This document shows positions 34,322 to 46,000 of a stretch of DNA of 64,000 bases, one piece after another (position 1 is the stretch's first letter; every line of letters starts with the position of its first letter). The notes beneath the pieces were generated by a model. The model was not told the origin of the DNA, made no database searches, and saw only the letters and a list, made by a program, of their open reading frames with translations. The stretch is taken from positions 1 to 64,000 of the forward strand of contig JAWPGT010000017.1 in the NCBI GenBank assembly GCA_034638255.1, read 5' to 3'. This stretch comes from Coprinus comatus (taxonomy: Eukaryota; Basidiomycota; Agaricomycetes; Agaricales; Agaricaceae). The position numbers and the translations under genes are program-made.

Positions 34322-34868
34322 GTTCGAGCTCCGCCTCAAGAGCATGAAGTACCATTGGTCCTGCTAGTAGTTCATTCTTTTAAAGCTCCGTTTCCGTTTG
34401 AATGTCATGGGGCTTCTGGCACGACTAAGCGGTGGACGTTGGGCTGTGATATTCTCCTTCTAAAGGTATGCCCACATGTTGATTCTATATCCTGATTTTA
34501 AGAGTTGAAATTCGCAAAAAAAAACCTGCCTGGGGCAGTTGATGTGGACGTGACGTGTGCACATAGTCGATAATCATACATTTGATGCCATCAAAATACT
34601 CTTGACAGCTGACCTTCGTGTTTCGAGTCTCTGCTGGTCATTGGACAGACGTTAGGCCCGAGACACAATATGTCAATCATTCATATTCAGCTTTGGCATA
34701 TGACAAGGGACCGACCTCAACTTCCTGAAAGGATTCAAAGGAATTATCATGGCCTCTGTAATGTCACTATCATGCTGATTGTTGACCCATCGTCTGGGGC
34801 TCGACATATAAAAGGTGCAATCTGTAGGCAATAGAAAGTCAGAAAGCATCTTTCACTCACATCTCACA
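34203..34868. other. BTB 3' remnant and HsbA promoter
   Basis: From 34322 a stretch matches the BTB C-terminal part and then diverges. TATAAAA at 34807-34813 lies 56 bp before the HsbA ATG. Confidence 0.5.
34807..34813 (+). promoter_or_regulatory. TATA box of HsbA gene
   Basis: TATAAAA, 56 bp upstream of the start codon. Confidence 0.55.
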
Positions 34869-35662
34869 ATGGTTAACTTCTACTCTACTGCTGTCCTCCT
34901 CGGTGTTGTCTCTGGTGCTCTTGCCACCCCTATTGCAAGGACTACTGCAGATGTTTTGTCCGCCATCGCTGATGTCTCCACTGCTACTACCTCACTTGAC
35001 GGTCTCATTACTGCCTACGCCAACCCCGGAGGAACCCTTTCTGCTGCTCTCGTAGGTTTCTCAGTCTCTACCCCCAAGCCAATGTCCTAAACAATCAATC
35101 CAGGGAATCCACAACAGCGCTGTTGCATTGAACACCAAGCTTGGTACCGCCACCACCGTTGCCAACGTATGCTTTTACATCCTATATATATATATATGTC
35201 ATACATAATGCTGACCATAATATTATAGAATAACGGTGCTGTTGTCAGCCCCGACGCCGATAGTATCTTGGCCGCTATCCTCTCTCTCGAGCCCACCATC
35301 GAGCACGCCCTTGTTACCATCGTTGAGAAGAGGCCCGCCTTTGTTGGTAAGCCACATTTCTTTAAAGAAAGCTAACCGTTGTGTACAAATCTGACAAAAA
35401 TATTCCCATTCTTTCAGCCCTCCCCGTCGGTGGTATCCCCGCGCTCGTCAAGTCTGACTTGACCAACTTGAGGGCCTCTACCTCCGCCTTCGCTGACTCT
35501 CTCATCAATAATGCTCCCGTGAGTAATCAGCCTCGTCTTTTTCCTTTACGACACAATATATAACATTGCTCTTCTATTATATAGGCTACCATTGTTCCCG
35601 AGGGCCAAGCATACAAGACCCGTGTCCTTGCTGCCTTTGATGTTGCTCTTGCTGCTTACTAA
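34869..35662 (+). CDS. HsbA-family secreted surface-binding protein
   Basis: Small secreted protein related to hydrophobic surface binding protein A, which helps fungal enzymes attach to hydrophobic solids. The signal peptide MVNFYSTAVLLGVVSGALA is followed by an all-helical Ala/Leu/Thr-rich domain (TTADVLSAIADVSTATTSLD, DADSILAAILSLEPTIEHAL, VKSDLTNLRASTSAFADSLI) ending VLAAFDVALAAY. Introns at 35052-35103, 35167-35228, 35347-35417 and 35519-35584 all keep frame. It has about 180 residues, the usual size. The gene is intact, has a clear TATA box and strongly C-rich codon use, which suggests high expression. It lies just upstream of a MITE. Confidence 0.88.
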
Positions 35663-35734
35663 GTTTCCTGCTTTCCATCTTACGAGCGCCTAGTACCTTG
35701 GATTGTACATTATGTCAATGTAGTATGTAACTTA

Positions 35735-36392
35735 CAGTGTAACACCGTCACTTGACACATGAAACTGTATTATTTTTTTCAAGACTCATTGAAGCATGTA
35801 ATTAATAAGTAAATTTTATAAACATGTTGTAAACTCAATTATAAATGTTTATGAATGACTTTGGGAGAAAAAGATAAAAGTGAAAAAAATCTGAAAATTG
35901 AACTACGAGAGGGTCTAAAATCAGGCCAAAAAATGTCAACTGGCACACCGTGACCTTATGTGACACGCGCATCAAAATCCATCATCACCGTCTTCATCTA
36001 CTGATTCTTGAGTGTACAAGTTGTCACACATTGCGAAAACTACTGTAGAATGTTCGAACGGCATGCTATTTACGTCAAGATTTGCAGGTATATAGTAAGC
36101 ATGCTTGACAATTGGTGTGCAAATTTTGAATCCGTTTTGATTAGAAATGGGAAGGATAGAATAACTATAAAAGTCATCTACTTTTGAGATTTCATTGATC
36201 CCCGATTTTTTATCAGTAAATTTCTTCTTAACCATGCATTTCTCACTCTGTAGCTTTCATACTTTTTATACTGGTACTGATACTATGTACGCCAATTTAC
36301 ACGATTTTTATAGAATTAAACAATAAGGGGAGAAAATGGAATAATTGATCGTGTCAAGTGATTGTGGTGTGTCAAGTGACGGTGTTACACTG
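35735..36392. mobile_element. TA-flanked MITE with perfect terminal inverted repeats, 658 bp
   Basis: The ends are perfect inverted repeats of 25 bp beginning CAGTGTAACACCGTCACTTG (left 35735-35759, right 36368-36392), each flanked by TA (35733-35734 and 36393-36394). A TA duplication with a CAGTG start fits the Tc1/mariner-pogo superfamily. An extra GTGTCAAGTGA copy lies just inside the right end (about 36350). The inner minus-strand ORF (35972-36235) has no transposase motif. The element is non-autonomous, and its perfect ends suggest recent insertion. Confidence 0.87.
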
Positions 36393-36394
36393 TA

Positions 36395-37082
36395 AGAATC
36401 AGAATTCTGTTCCGAGTATTCGCAAAGATTCGGCATGGCAGGGTCGTAAGAAAACTCTCGCGTTGTTTCACTGGGGTGACCAGTAGCAAGTCCCAACCTA
36501 CAGGCTGTATGGCCATTGATTTGTCCAGATCATGTGTGCCTGGCTTCTGAGCCGACTTGTGCACCTGGCTTCTACCCTATTCACTTTACAAGCCCAAATC
36601 CCGACTGTTGGGTATGTTGCTACTTTCTCGGAGGAGAGGAATCGTAAACAGAGTGCGAAGTATACGTGCCGTTCTAGTGTTATCAGAAGGTCATTTTTAA
36701 ATTACGAGCATGAAGTTGTGGTTGTGCAAATGGAAGTCTGTCCCCTTCAATTCCTGTTGTGAGGCCCGTATCATGAGAGAATGCCCTGCGGTCTGGGGTT
36801 AGTAGGGTAGGCTTTCAACTTGAACAAGACTTCACCACACATTCACTATCCAAGGAAGAATTCTAGCGTGATGTGTGGTGTATGCGAGTTTGACTTTCAC
36901 ATCAACTTTCAGCTTAGTGTGTGACAAGGTTCCACAGTTTTGTAATATAAACATCCAGTTGAACTTGAGATGATATATTCATACTATACGGGTATTACGA
37001 GGACTGATATGATATGTTTTTAGTAGTCATATAGTCATATTAACGCACTCACTAAGTCAGGCTTGTTCGAGTTCCAAAATTC
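36395..37082. other. Intergenic region
   Basis: No gene or repeat that I can support. Confidence 0.4.
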
Positions 37083-38251
37083 CTACCACCTATCACTATC
37101 TGTATCTGTGCCAAACTTATCCTCAAATTTTTTGTATGTGTCATTTCCGACCACCCCAAAAACGACTCTATCAAAAGAATTGGAAAATCTCGCATTATCC
37201 CCTACTAATAGCTCCGCCCAAAGATCAACGACCATATCCACCTTATTCCTGAACACACCTGTTCCGAAGCTGCCTAGAACAATATTTTTTACTCCTTGAA
37301 TCTCAAACAACTTCAATATTCTCGCCATACGCTCTTTCATAACAACCTTTATCTTTCCTTCCATCTCTCCCACAGTATCCTCCCCACCTGCACCTGTTGG
37401 TTATGCGTTGTTGGAGCTTCGAGCGTACCACTCCCGCATTAACCGCCGGAGATGTCAAAACATCTATGTCATATGGCTCTATCCATTCTCCTTGATCATT
37501 CCGGAACACGAGTACCGAAGGACTGTAGATCATGGCATGTGAGTAGTATGCATCATTTCTTGGTGTTATGATTCGATGATTATAGTCATAAAACTTCCGT
37601 CCTGTTGTAGATGTCAAACTGTGATAAAGTGTCGAGGAACGTGCGATTGATTCTTCCTATCAAATTTTTAATTAGAGTTATTGTGGAATTTGGTGATAGA
37701 TACCTGCGCTGAGGATCCTGACAAGAATCCACCTCCCGGGTTCTTTGCAGATGCAAAATTAAGTACACCAATAGCATGTGAACGATTTGGTATATCACTT
37801 TCTGGAGTCGCTTTGTCAAGTATCCCTAAAAGTAAAAGTGCTGCTTCTAAAGATGTTTTTTCCACCGCCCATATCCTCGTACGTGTATTAACTCCAGGGG
37901 GAATCTTATCATCTCTCCAAGAAGATAAATCCGAAGAATCGTGTGCATAAAAGCTCGTTTGTTCCTTCAACTTATTAACACTGTCCTTAAGATCGAAGGT
38001 CTTGCTAGGAGTTATAGAATCTGCTTCTCCTAGGGCGCTTGGAAGTATGTAAGAGCCTGCGTCAATTGCTTTGAGACTTTCATCGGCAATACGAGCGAGT
38101 TCACCCCGTGTGAGTCTTGTTTGATTCTGTTAAAATACTGATTATTGGGATCCGATAGAAACGGATATACATATCGATGTAAGCTCACAGTCATTCTGGC
38201 CACTGATACCCTGATCCCCTGCCTTCCTATGTGATGGAGAGGTTCAAACAT
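37083..38251 (-). CDS. TIGR02452-family protein (microbial PARG-like macrodomain)
   Basis: Probably an ADP-ribose or poly(ADP-ribose) glycohydrolase-like macrodomain protein. Start is the ATG at 38251 (MFEPLHHIG) or the ATG at 38191 (MT). An intron then leads to NQTRLTRGELARIADESLKA. The catalytic signature is visible across an intron: VLNFASAKNPGGGFLSGSSA-Q | EES, i.e. the GGG...QEE arrangement of PARG-type macrodomains. Then follow HAMIYSPSVLVFRND, VLTSPAVNAGVVRSK and GVKNIVLGSFGTGVFRN, all typical of the family. The stop is at 37083-37085. Near 37395 the frame changes (KLQQRITN to TGAGGEDTVGEMEG) and no GT-AG intron repairs it. That is a one-base insertion or two lost bases. Confidence 0.82.
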
Positions 38252-39785
38252 TTATGATCGTCACCAGGTCGTGACTTGTTCGGCCCATCAGAATATGTTT
38301 GATCTGAGGTTACCAAACGGTCGTGACGTCATATCTAATTCCTTTGGTCAGAAAGAATGAGAACATCCTGGAAACTCAGAAAATACTTGATAGCAAGTAA
38401 ATATAATTATGTTGTGGCACTCCGACAGAGTATGAAGGCGCCTAATACTATGTGAAGCTTGCAAAATTCTATGCTTACTACTACGACCTTAGCATTAAAT
38501 CGCGACCACTCCTTTTCGGAACTTGAAACAGATATATGTCTTAGATCGCCGTCAAGTCGTATACCACGTAGGTCAGTATGTACATTACTAACCACGAGCC
38601 TCTATCATTTGAAGCTACTATCGGGGGTAGTTCCGAAAAGTATGGAGTATTAAGCAGCATCCAAATCCATTCAGAGGCATTTCATCCAGGTTTTATGCCG
38701 AGTCCGAGACAGCGAGTTATTTTTGGTACTTGATTATTACAGAATTAACAACATCATCACGTCGGCCTATCTGAGACTATCTGAGAGAGAAGTATTAGAA
38801 TATGCTAGACAAGGCTTGAATACTCCGAGGGTTACGACATATATACAACATAACCCACAATCATGGACATCAAGTTCTGACCCGGGCTAACTGTGTTCGA
38901 ACCCGACTCTTTCTACTTGGTACATGTGATGTCAACAATTCTAACAGTACCTCTCACATTGGCTAGCCACTCCACAAAACATTGTATCAAAGGGGAACGA
39001 TGTAGAAAATGGTGATCTTATTCAGCGAGAATTACATGTATGGTGTGACTCGCCTTCATGGACATGGGTAATTTCCAACGCCCAACGTTCAACGAGGAAC
39101 TGCTATTGTGAATATTTTTACATTTCTGGTTTCAGCCCAAGTCCAAAATTAGCGACAATGTCTATTTAAATCTCCTACTTGACTAACACTTCGGCTTTGT
39201 GTGAATCCCGTATATTCTGGGAGAGAAGTCAGGACAAACTCCATCACTAACATAAATCCATAATGTATTATCCTTCGTAATCGCACCGAAAATCAGCGAG
39301 TGAAAGATGGTCTCACCCGGTGAGTGTGAAACAAACTTGAAGCTTCATAGTAATTAAAACTCAAAAATATGTTGAAAAAACAAACGACTAAGCTCTCTCT
39401 TTTCCATTTAGTTGTAATTGTATATCTGATACTAATTCTCCTCAATATACCAATGTTTCTAGTGTGCTTATACCCATGGGATCGTCATCTTATCAATCTA
39501 GTCAGGTTAGAACGGAAACAAAACTTAAGCTCCATATGTTGACTCATCGGACATAGTGCGCCCGACACAGGACGAAACGTTCAGAACTTGAAACCAATAA
39601 TAAACCTGGTCCAGCGAGAAGGAGAAGGGAGAAAAACGTGCCGAACTTGAAGCAGTTGTTGTTAGTATAAAAGGACTAATGGTTCAGAGGTTCTTCCTAC
39701 ATTACATTCACACTCGTAACTGCGTGGGTACTTCTTCTTCTCGTGAATACTCGTCAACTTACCGCATTACTTGACAGAATACATC
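38252..39785. other. Intergenic region and promoter of the small secreted peptide
   Basis: No domain-bearing ORF. TATAAAA at 39666-39672 precedes the peptide gene by about 114 bp. Confidence 0.45.
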
Positions 39786-39944
39786 ATGAAGTTCACCACC
39801 AAGTTGTCCAGTGCATTGACTATGGCTATTTTGGCTACCGTAGCTATTGCAGCACCTGTAGCCGAACCACAAATTCCTTGCCCAACTAATTGGCCATCAC
39901 ATGCTGGAATTGGTCCTGTTTGCACTCCGACTAGTAGCCCTTGA
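39786..39944 (+). CDS. Small secreted peptide, 52 residues
   Basis: A single-exon ORF shorter than usual gene-calling limits. The ATG at 39786 begins MKFTTKLSSALTMAILATVA, a signal peptide likely cut in ATVAIAA-PVAEP. The mature part is about 28 residues, Pro-rich, with two Cys (IPCPTNWPSHAGIGPVCTP) that could form one disulphide. TGA at 39942-39944. A TATAAAA box at 39666-39672 supports transcription. There is no CaaX end, so it is not a mating pheromone precursor. It could be an effector-like or cell-surface peptide, but no family is recognised. Confidence 0.6.
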   Translation: MKFTTKLSSALTMAILATVAIAAPVAEPQIPCPTNWPSHAGIGPVCTPTSSP

Positions 39945-41113
39945 AGCGTGATCTCTAGCTTCCCAGGGAGTAGCATGTGGATGTATTATCATCTCCAAAT
40001 ACATGGGGTGCAGATTGAAATTGTATTAATAATAATTTGAAAGCACCTACACTGAATTATTACTTGTGAACAGATCCGTCGTCATGTCTATGTTCCCTCT
40101 GTATACCTTACTACTAATCATTAACTAGTTTCTGCCTAGTTCCTGGGAGTTCATTCTGACAGTAGTGTGGTAATATGCTATATTGGATTTTGTAGTTCAA
40201 CGTTCAACGCTTCAACTGACCAGCCAACTATCATTCAACAGTTCTTGTACACTATGTCATAAGCTGGGATCCCAAGTCAAACATCTACGCATAACTGGAG
40301 CAATACCTGGAATAGCATTTTCATTCACTTCAAGGTCCCCCAGATAATGTTCGAGTGGTATGGGTTCGTAACCGCAGTTTACTTAAAGAAGCGTAGCAAT
40401 AAAGGAGGCGTTAAGCCCGGAGCTTTATCATAACAAATTGATAGGGGTTGTATTCACCTTTTCTCATCAAAATTGTTATTTTTACCTCCACATGCTTGGA
40501 GAAATTCAACCGGGAATGGCCCAAATGGCTTTTCTATATATTTGTGAATGGAGTTCATTTGAGCAAATTTAAGTATCTTGATTAAAGGTTCGACGTTCGG
40601 TAAGAAGATCAAACAACTTGGGATAAATTTAGCATCTCGAGATGCAAAACGTACAAGGCATCCAACTGTCCAAATACGGTGGGCTGTGCAATAGTAGAAT
40701 TGTAGTGATTCCTAAACCATTCAACTTCAAAAATATACGATAGGATGCGAAACGACTACCGGCGAATCGGTTAGAAACAGTGCTGGTATGGTGACTTTGA
40801 AAACAGTAGGTTAACGGTTCGTTCAACTAAGTAATACAGTATACCATTATCCCTCAAAGTCTTGCAGATGTATTAGGTGCCGATGGAAATTATATAACAA
40901 TGTTTGGAATATCTACCTGACAACAAATACAGGTCTCGACTGAACAGCAACAATATAATCGTCACATGTCCAAGAAATGTAAGCAATTTTTAAGTCCTTT
41001 TTACTGACTTTCTCCAGGAATAGTCAGTCCAAATCATCAGAAAAAGAAAAATTACAAATTCTCGTCCCTCGACCTTTATTCGAAGCTGGTTCTTCTTCCT
41101 GGACGTAGTTGTG
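39945..41113. other. Intergenic region
   Basis: AT-rich, no supported feature. Confidence 0.4.
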
Positions 41114-42073
41114 TTAGTAGTTCCAATGACGCGGCATCATTGGCACTGGGTGTTCTTCCATGTCCGGGTTAACGAAAGTGGGAGTCCAGCCTGTTGAGCT
41201 GATCCTTCACGTCGATGTTCCCTTTCACTTGTATTTGGTTTTTGTTGGGCGGATCCGTCACGCCGATGTTCCCTTTCATTAACCGGTCGTTGTTGAGGAT
41301 ATCCTTCAGGTCGAAGCTTTTCATCACTAGTTGGTCGTGGTCTTTGTTTTTCCCTTTCACTACGTCTCCGTGGCTCAACATCACTATCAAGAGGTCTCTC
41401 TGATTCCCGATTCCTCTCACGTCTAGCCTCTCTCGCATCACTACTCCTTTCTCCATCTCTTGCATCCCTTTGAGTCCTAGCCTCTCTTTGATCTGCACTC
41501 CCATTCCTAGAACGTTCCGTAGAGTTGGAGTTTTCAGGTTGATAAGGTGGTAATACATCAGGTACCGGTCTTCTGTTATTGTTGTTATTATCGTTTGTCG
41601 GATAAGCAATATCCATTCGAGCAACGGGTTCAGGTTGAGTTAAATAACGAGCCATAGCGTAATCTTGTCTTCCACCTGATGTAGGTATAGGTTGTGTTCC
41701 ATCCGATTCACGATTATATGAATTACGAGCTGCAGAAGCGTTTGCATGGCTTTCTTGAATTATTTCTTCAATGTATTCGTCGTCGAATTTGTTTCTGCTT
41801 CTTTTTCCAAAACAGCAAGGACAACCTGTAAAATTGAGAGAAAAAAAACATGGTGTTTAATTATTATTATTGTTAGAACTTCTTTTGGAGTTGTTGTACG
41901 CACAGCCGGGTGTAGCTGGGGTTCCGGTGCTACATAAAGCTTTAAGTTATTATAAAACGTATTAGATATATTGTTTCCTAATTCATTTCTCTCTTTTCCA
42001 ATCAACGAAGTTCTGTACTCACAAAAGATTGAACAAAAAAACAACAACATATCATACAACAGTCATCCGACAT
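41114..42073 (-). CDS. Cys-rich N-terminal, Arg/Glu-rich protein of unknown function
   Basis: It starts at the ATG at 42073 (MSDDCCMICCCFFVQSF), a Cys cluster of the kind seen in small basidiomycete membrane-associated proteins. Later exons read STGTPATPGCCPCCFGKRSR and KFDDEYIEEIIQESHANAS (splice near 41829). A long charged repeat region (EREHRREGSAQQ repeated) precedes the end. In the third reading frame the tail becomes GWTPTFVNPDMEEHPVPMMP...RHWNY with TAA at 41114-41116. This looks more natural than the frame stopping at 41137, so one base seems missing near 41185. The linkage of exon 1 to exon 2 is also out by a base next to a T7 run. A role in palmitoyl-mediated membrane attachment is only a guess. 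Confidence 0.55.
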
Positions 42074-42645
42074 ATTTGCAAGTTAGGAACGTAATCTCGG
42101 AAGAAGAAGAGAGATGTAATGAGCGATGGTTACGTGAGGATGAGAAAGAGAGAGAAAGGTCAAAGAGGTCGAATAAGCCTAGAAAACTACTGCCGGAGGC
42201 GTCTTCCTAGGCAAAAGAGGTTTTGGTAAGAAAGAAAGAGGTTATAAAGTGCCAAGATGCACGCGTTTGTTGGGTGGTAAGGGAAAAACGTTCTCGGGTC
42301 TGTCGGGCTATCATCACCGTCCTGTGCATTTGTATCCGATATGTAAGAAAGATCTCACGACTCACAGATGTTACAGTATAAACAGGTGTGAACTTCCCTT
42401 GATAGTTGATATCTTAACTTTAAGAGCGAGGAAGGCAACTTAGGCAACACAAAACAGGAGTTACTACCGAAGGCAGTGTTAGTCGTTGTTAGAGGAGATC
42501 ATTGTTTTTGGCCATAAAGCCTAGTGATGACAGACAGAGTGATGGTAACATAGAGATGTGTCATCACAACTTACAATTAAATATATTGAATTTTATCGAA
42601 TTCTCGAAATCATTGGTTGATGTCGATGACTCAATTGGGTGTGTC

Positions 42646-43473
42646 AGGACCCTGGACAATTGCCTATGAGGCTAGAGCCGAAAATGAACGAGAATGTCGG
42701 GATCCGGCCGTCAGGCCGGAGGCAAAAATTCTTGAAAATGAACAAAATTTGGCTCTCAGGACGGCATGCCGGATCCGGAAACGTGAACCATTTGAGGATG
42801 CTCTCAGAGGCCGGATCCTGGTGAACGGAGGTTCCCCCAGACCTCATATACATACCACATCATGAGGTTAGTTTGTTTTTGTGTAAGTAATCTGGTCCCG
42901 TAGATTTTTGTGACTTGTTCTAAGATGGTTTTTGAGTGTTTTACAAAGGAATATTTGGAAAATTATAGTTTACAGACTATCGTAACAGGTAGTAGCTTAA
43001 ATTGTGATAATTTTGCAAGCAACGTGAGCAGAAATTGTTGCTCCAGTCTCTAGATAAGGTATACCACCTCCACTATCACATCATGGATATTATTGATCTC
43101 ATAATCTCATTGGATTCTCCCTGACATACAACAACTTTGCCATTTATAAAACATTGTCTAAAGGTTGTTGGGAACATTGAAAAGGCCTCTCGCTCAATTC
43201 ACAAAAAAAGGTTGAAGATGAAGGAATGGAGGATGTTTAATTATTTAAATACTTGTTAAACATCCACCGTAATGGGTAGTACTCGAAACCGATTTTTTAA
43301 GATTTTTTAAAGATTTTTTGAGGCCGGATCCGCTAAGATGAACAAAAAAACCCAATTTTCAGGGGAGGCCGGAGGCAAAAATGAACAAAAATCGGCCGAT
43401 TTTGACGATTTTTCGATGAACAAAAGGGCAAAATTTTGAGATTTTCGGCTCTAGCCTCACAGGCTATTGTCCT
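42646..43473. mobile_element. Inverted-repeat element with 8 bp target duplication, 828 bp
   Basis: Flanked by exact GGTGTGTC copies at 42638-42645 and 43474-43481. Both ends start AGGAC and share GAGGCTAGAGCCGAAAA after a 7 bp difference on the left. Subterminal blocks GGCCGGAGGCAAAAA and CCGGATCC occur near both ends. An 8 bp duplication suggests a hAT-like mechanism. There is no transposase, so it is non-autonomous. Confidence 0.85.
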
Positions 43474-43987
43474 GGTGTGTCGCAACTCGTCAGGGGGCAC
43501 TTATTTGCCAAGCCCTCACTCACAAGCGAACACAACAATGAGTATACATAACCACAAAACAACAATGCATAGTGACACAAAGGCGACACAAAGTAAATAA
43601 TACAGTCAAGAGAGCAAGAGTATGTAGAAACACAATGGATCAGGAGAAAAACAGAAGTGGAAGGGAAAAAGGGAATACAAGAGAGAGGAATAGAAACGAT
43701 ATTGTTCAAGTGTCTCTACTACTACCGCGTCGTCAAAAGTTCATCAAAAATCATCATCATCAACGTAAAAAAAACATCCAAGATCCAAAATCAACCCTTT
43801 AAAGCAACCTAGTCTTCTCGACTTGAACAGTGACCGGGATAGCGATGTTCTACAAAGATGTAAGCAAAACAATATCCCGACCATTGAACATAGAAACAAA
43901 TGAAAGTGAAAGGATTGGGAAAGGATGGATATGAATTAAAAGTCAAGAGAGAAAAAAGGTTGTGAATTCGTGGGGGAGTTATTGGAT

Positions 43988-46000
43988 TCAAATAATCCAA
44001 CGAGGTTGATCAGGATAATACCCATTCCCATTCCCAACTACAGGTTTCCCCTTAACAACATTATCAATACCTCCACTTCCACTCAACCCATTCCCAATTC
44101 CATTTTCACCAACACCATGAGGTTCACATCCATAAGGTGAAACCGAAATAGATCCATAATTATGTTGAACCTGACTCACCTCTTCACCTTCCAATTTAAT
44201 ACGAGCTTCCAAAGCCTTTTGACGATTCCTCCTAGCAATGACTTTGGTAATAACAAAAAGGCCCAAAAGTCCTACAAAAGCACAAATACCGCCAAAGACG
44301 GATTCATGCATGGGGCTGATAGGTCCAGATGGGATGGTGTCTTTGAAACCGAAATCGGAAAAAGTGGAAGAATCAGAGGAAGATGGTGAAGAAGCGGATT
44401 TAGAATTGCAGATTTCTTTCCATTGCTTGTTACTAGTGATAGCAGCGTTCTAAATAAATTAAAATTAAAACAATAGAATTAGAGAACGAGGAAATGAGGA
44501 TTTCAATTATAAGGGGACGGGCTTACTTCAGCACGGTAGATGAATTCAGTCAAGGGGATATCAGAGTGGTGACCGAAAACGTGAACATCATGGAAAGTGT
44601 CGCTAGTACCATTCTTGAACTTGATGCGAAGGAAATCACGAACATCAGGGGGAGATCCGCGACGGAGTTCAATAGCAATTGCAGAGGAGAATTCGGCTAC
44701 ACAAAAAAAAAAAAAAAAAGAGTTTTGCATCAATTCAAGTTCGCCTATACCAGTACATAGAACAAAGACGGGAGAGAGAATACTTACGAACACCCTTGAA
44801 ATGAGGATGATCACTGATGACACCAGTTTGATGGAACAAAGAAATGAAAGGTTGATAAGTAGTCTGAACCAACATAAATTGAAGTGGGTCGCCATTGAAT
44901 GCAATACGCTCGAGTGAAGTCAAGATAGTGTGCAAGAGGGTACGACCAGCAACTTCAATAAGAGAGAAAAGATCATTAGTTATGTCATTTCCCATCTTGT
45001 TGAGCATTTGTTTACTTACTGTTACCAATACCGTTGATATCCTTGTCAGAGAAAACACCAGCCTCGTGGAAATCAGCAAGATGACGAGCTTGTTCAACAA
45101 AAGTAGGAGGAAGACGATGAGCATAGGTCCTGTTATGAACAAGTTGAGAGTTGACGAAATCGAAGATCTATTCATTTTTTTCATTTGTCAACTTTAATGT
45201 TCCGTATTAAAGAGGGATGGTGACTCACATTCCAAGCATTCTCGAGTGTAGTAGGGCGACCAAAGACGTAATCCTTGATGCTCTTGAAAAACGGTTCAGC
45301 ATCCTTTGCTTTAGCCTTGAAAGCATCAGAAGCATAAAACTTCTTGATATGCCTTTCGAAAGCAGGACAATTGGTCCAACTCTCTAAGGAGCGATCGTTT
45401 CCAGGTTCAACAGTCTCCACTATATTTATAAAGTTTATCAGTACAAATCCCCCACAGTGTACCAATTTAACAAAAGATGGGAATGACGTACCGGGAACAT
45501 ATTGATAACCGCCAAGAGGAGCGACAACCGTACTCTCATTAGCCAAAATAATCTTGTTCTTAGGAGTAGGAGGGAAAAGTCCTTGAAGCAAAGCAATAGC
45601 AGAATCGAAAACTACAGTTCCTTCAACTCCAGCTTTGACTCGAACTTTAACCTCGGAATTATCAACGAGGTCGGAGCGGATACCCTCGATGTAAGAAGGT
45701 GAAGAGCTTTCAAAGTAGGTGTCGCGAAGAAGAGAGCCGAGGCGGTGAGAGTCAACCTATTAGAGTAAAGTGATTTTAAAAGAGATAAAGAGGGAAGGAG
45801 AGAAAGAAGAAAAGGGAAATGAGTTAGAATGAGTTTTTTTTTTTCCTTTGTTAAAACATGGATAATAAAGTATTACTCACCTCACCGAGAGCAGTGGTCT
45901 CAGTATTGGCAGCCGCATAATTATACGGGTCTTGGTAATAATTGTACCTATCACCGTTACGAGCGATGATAATAACGCCGAGAACTCTAGAGAGCAACAT
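43988..46000 (-). CDS. Histidine-phosphatase-fold membrane protein with altered catalytic motifs
   Basis: Related to the branch-2 histidine (acid) phosphatases. It starts at the ATG at 46000 (MLLSRVLGVIIIARNGDRY). Exons continue with VKVRVKAGVEGTVVFDSAIA, LQGLFPPTPKNKIILANEST, YQYVP/VETVEPGNDRSLESW, DYVFGRPTTLENAWN and PPDVRDFLRIKFKNGTSDTF. A C-terminal membrane helix (GGICAFVGLLGLFVITKVI, about 44230-44290) and a cytosolic Gly/Asn tail end at 43988. The catalytic RHGxRxP is RNGDRYN here and the proton-donor HD motif is HHSD (FGHHSDIPLTEF). The nucleophilic His is thus absent. Divergent RNG-type members are known to me from Agaricomycetes, so this looks like a conserved, probably non-phosphatase branch. 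All exon frames look open. Confidence 0.8.

Noticed and set aside
35972..36235. ORF inside the TA-flanked MITE as a transposase
   Set aside because: It has no DDE motifs and is only 87 codons. It is probably chance.
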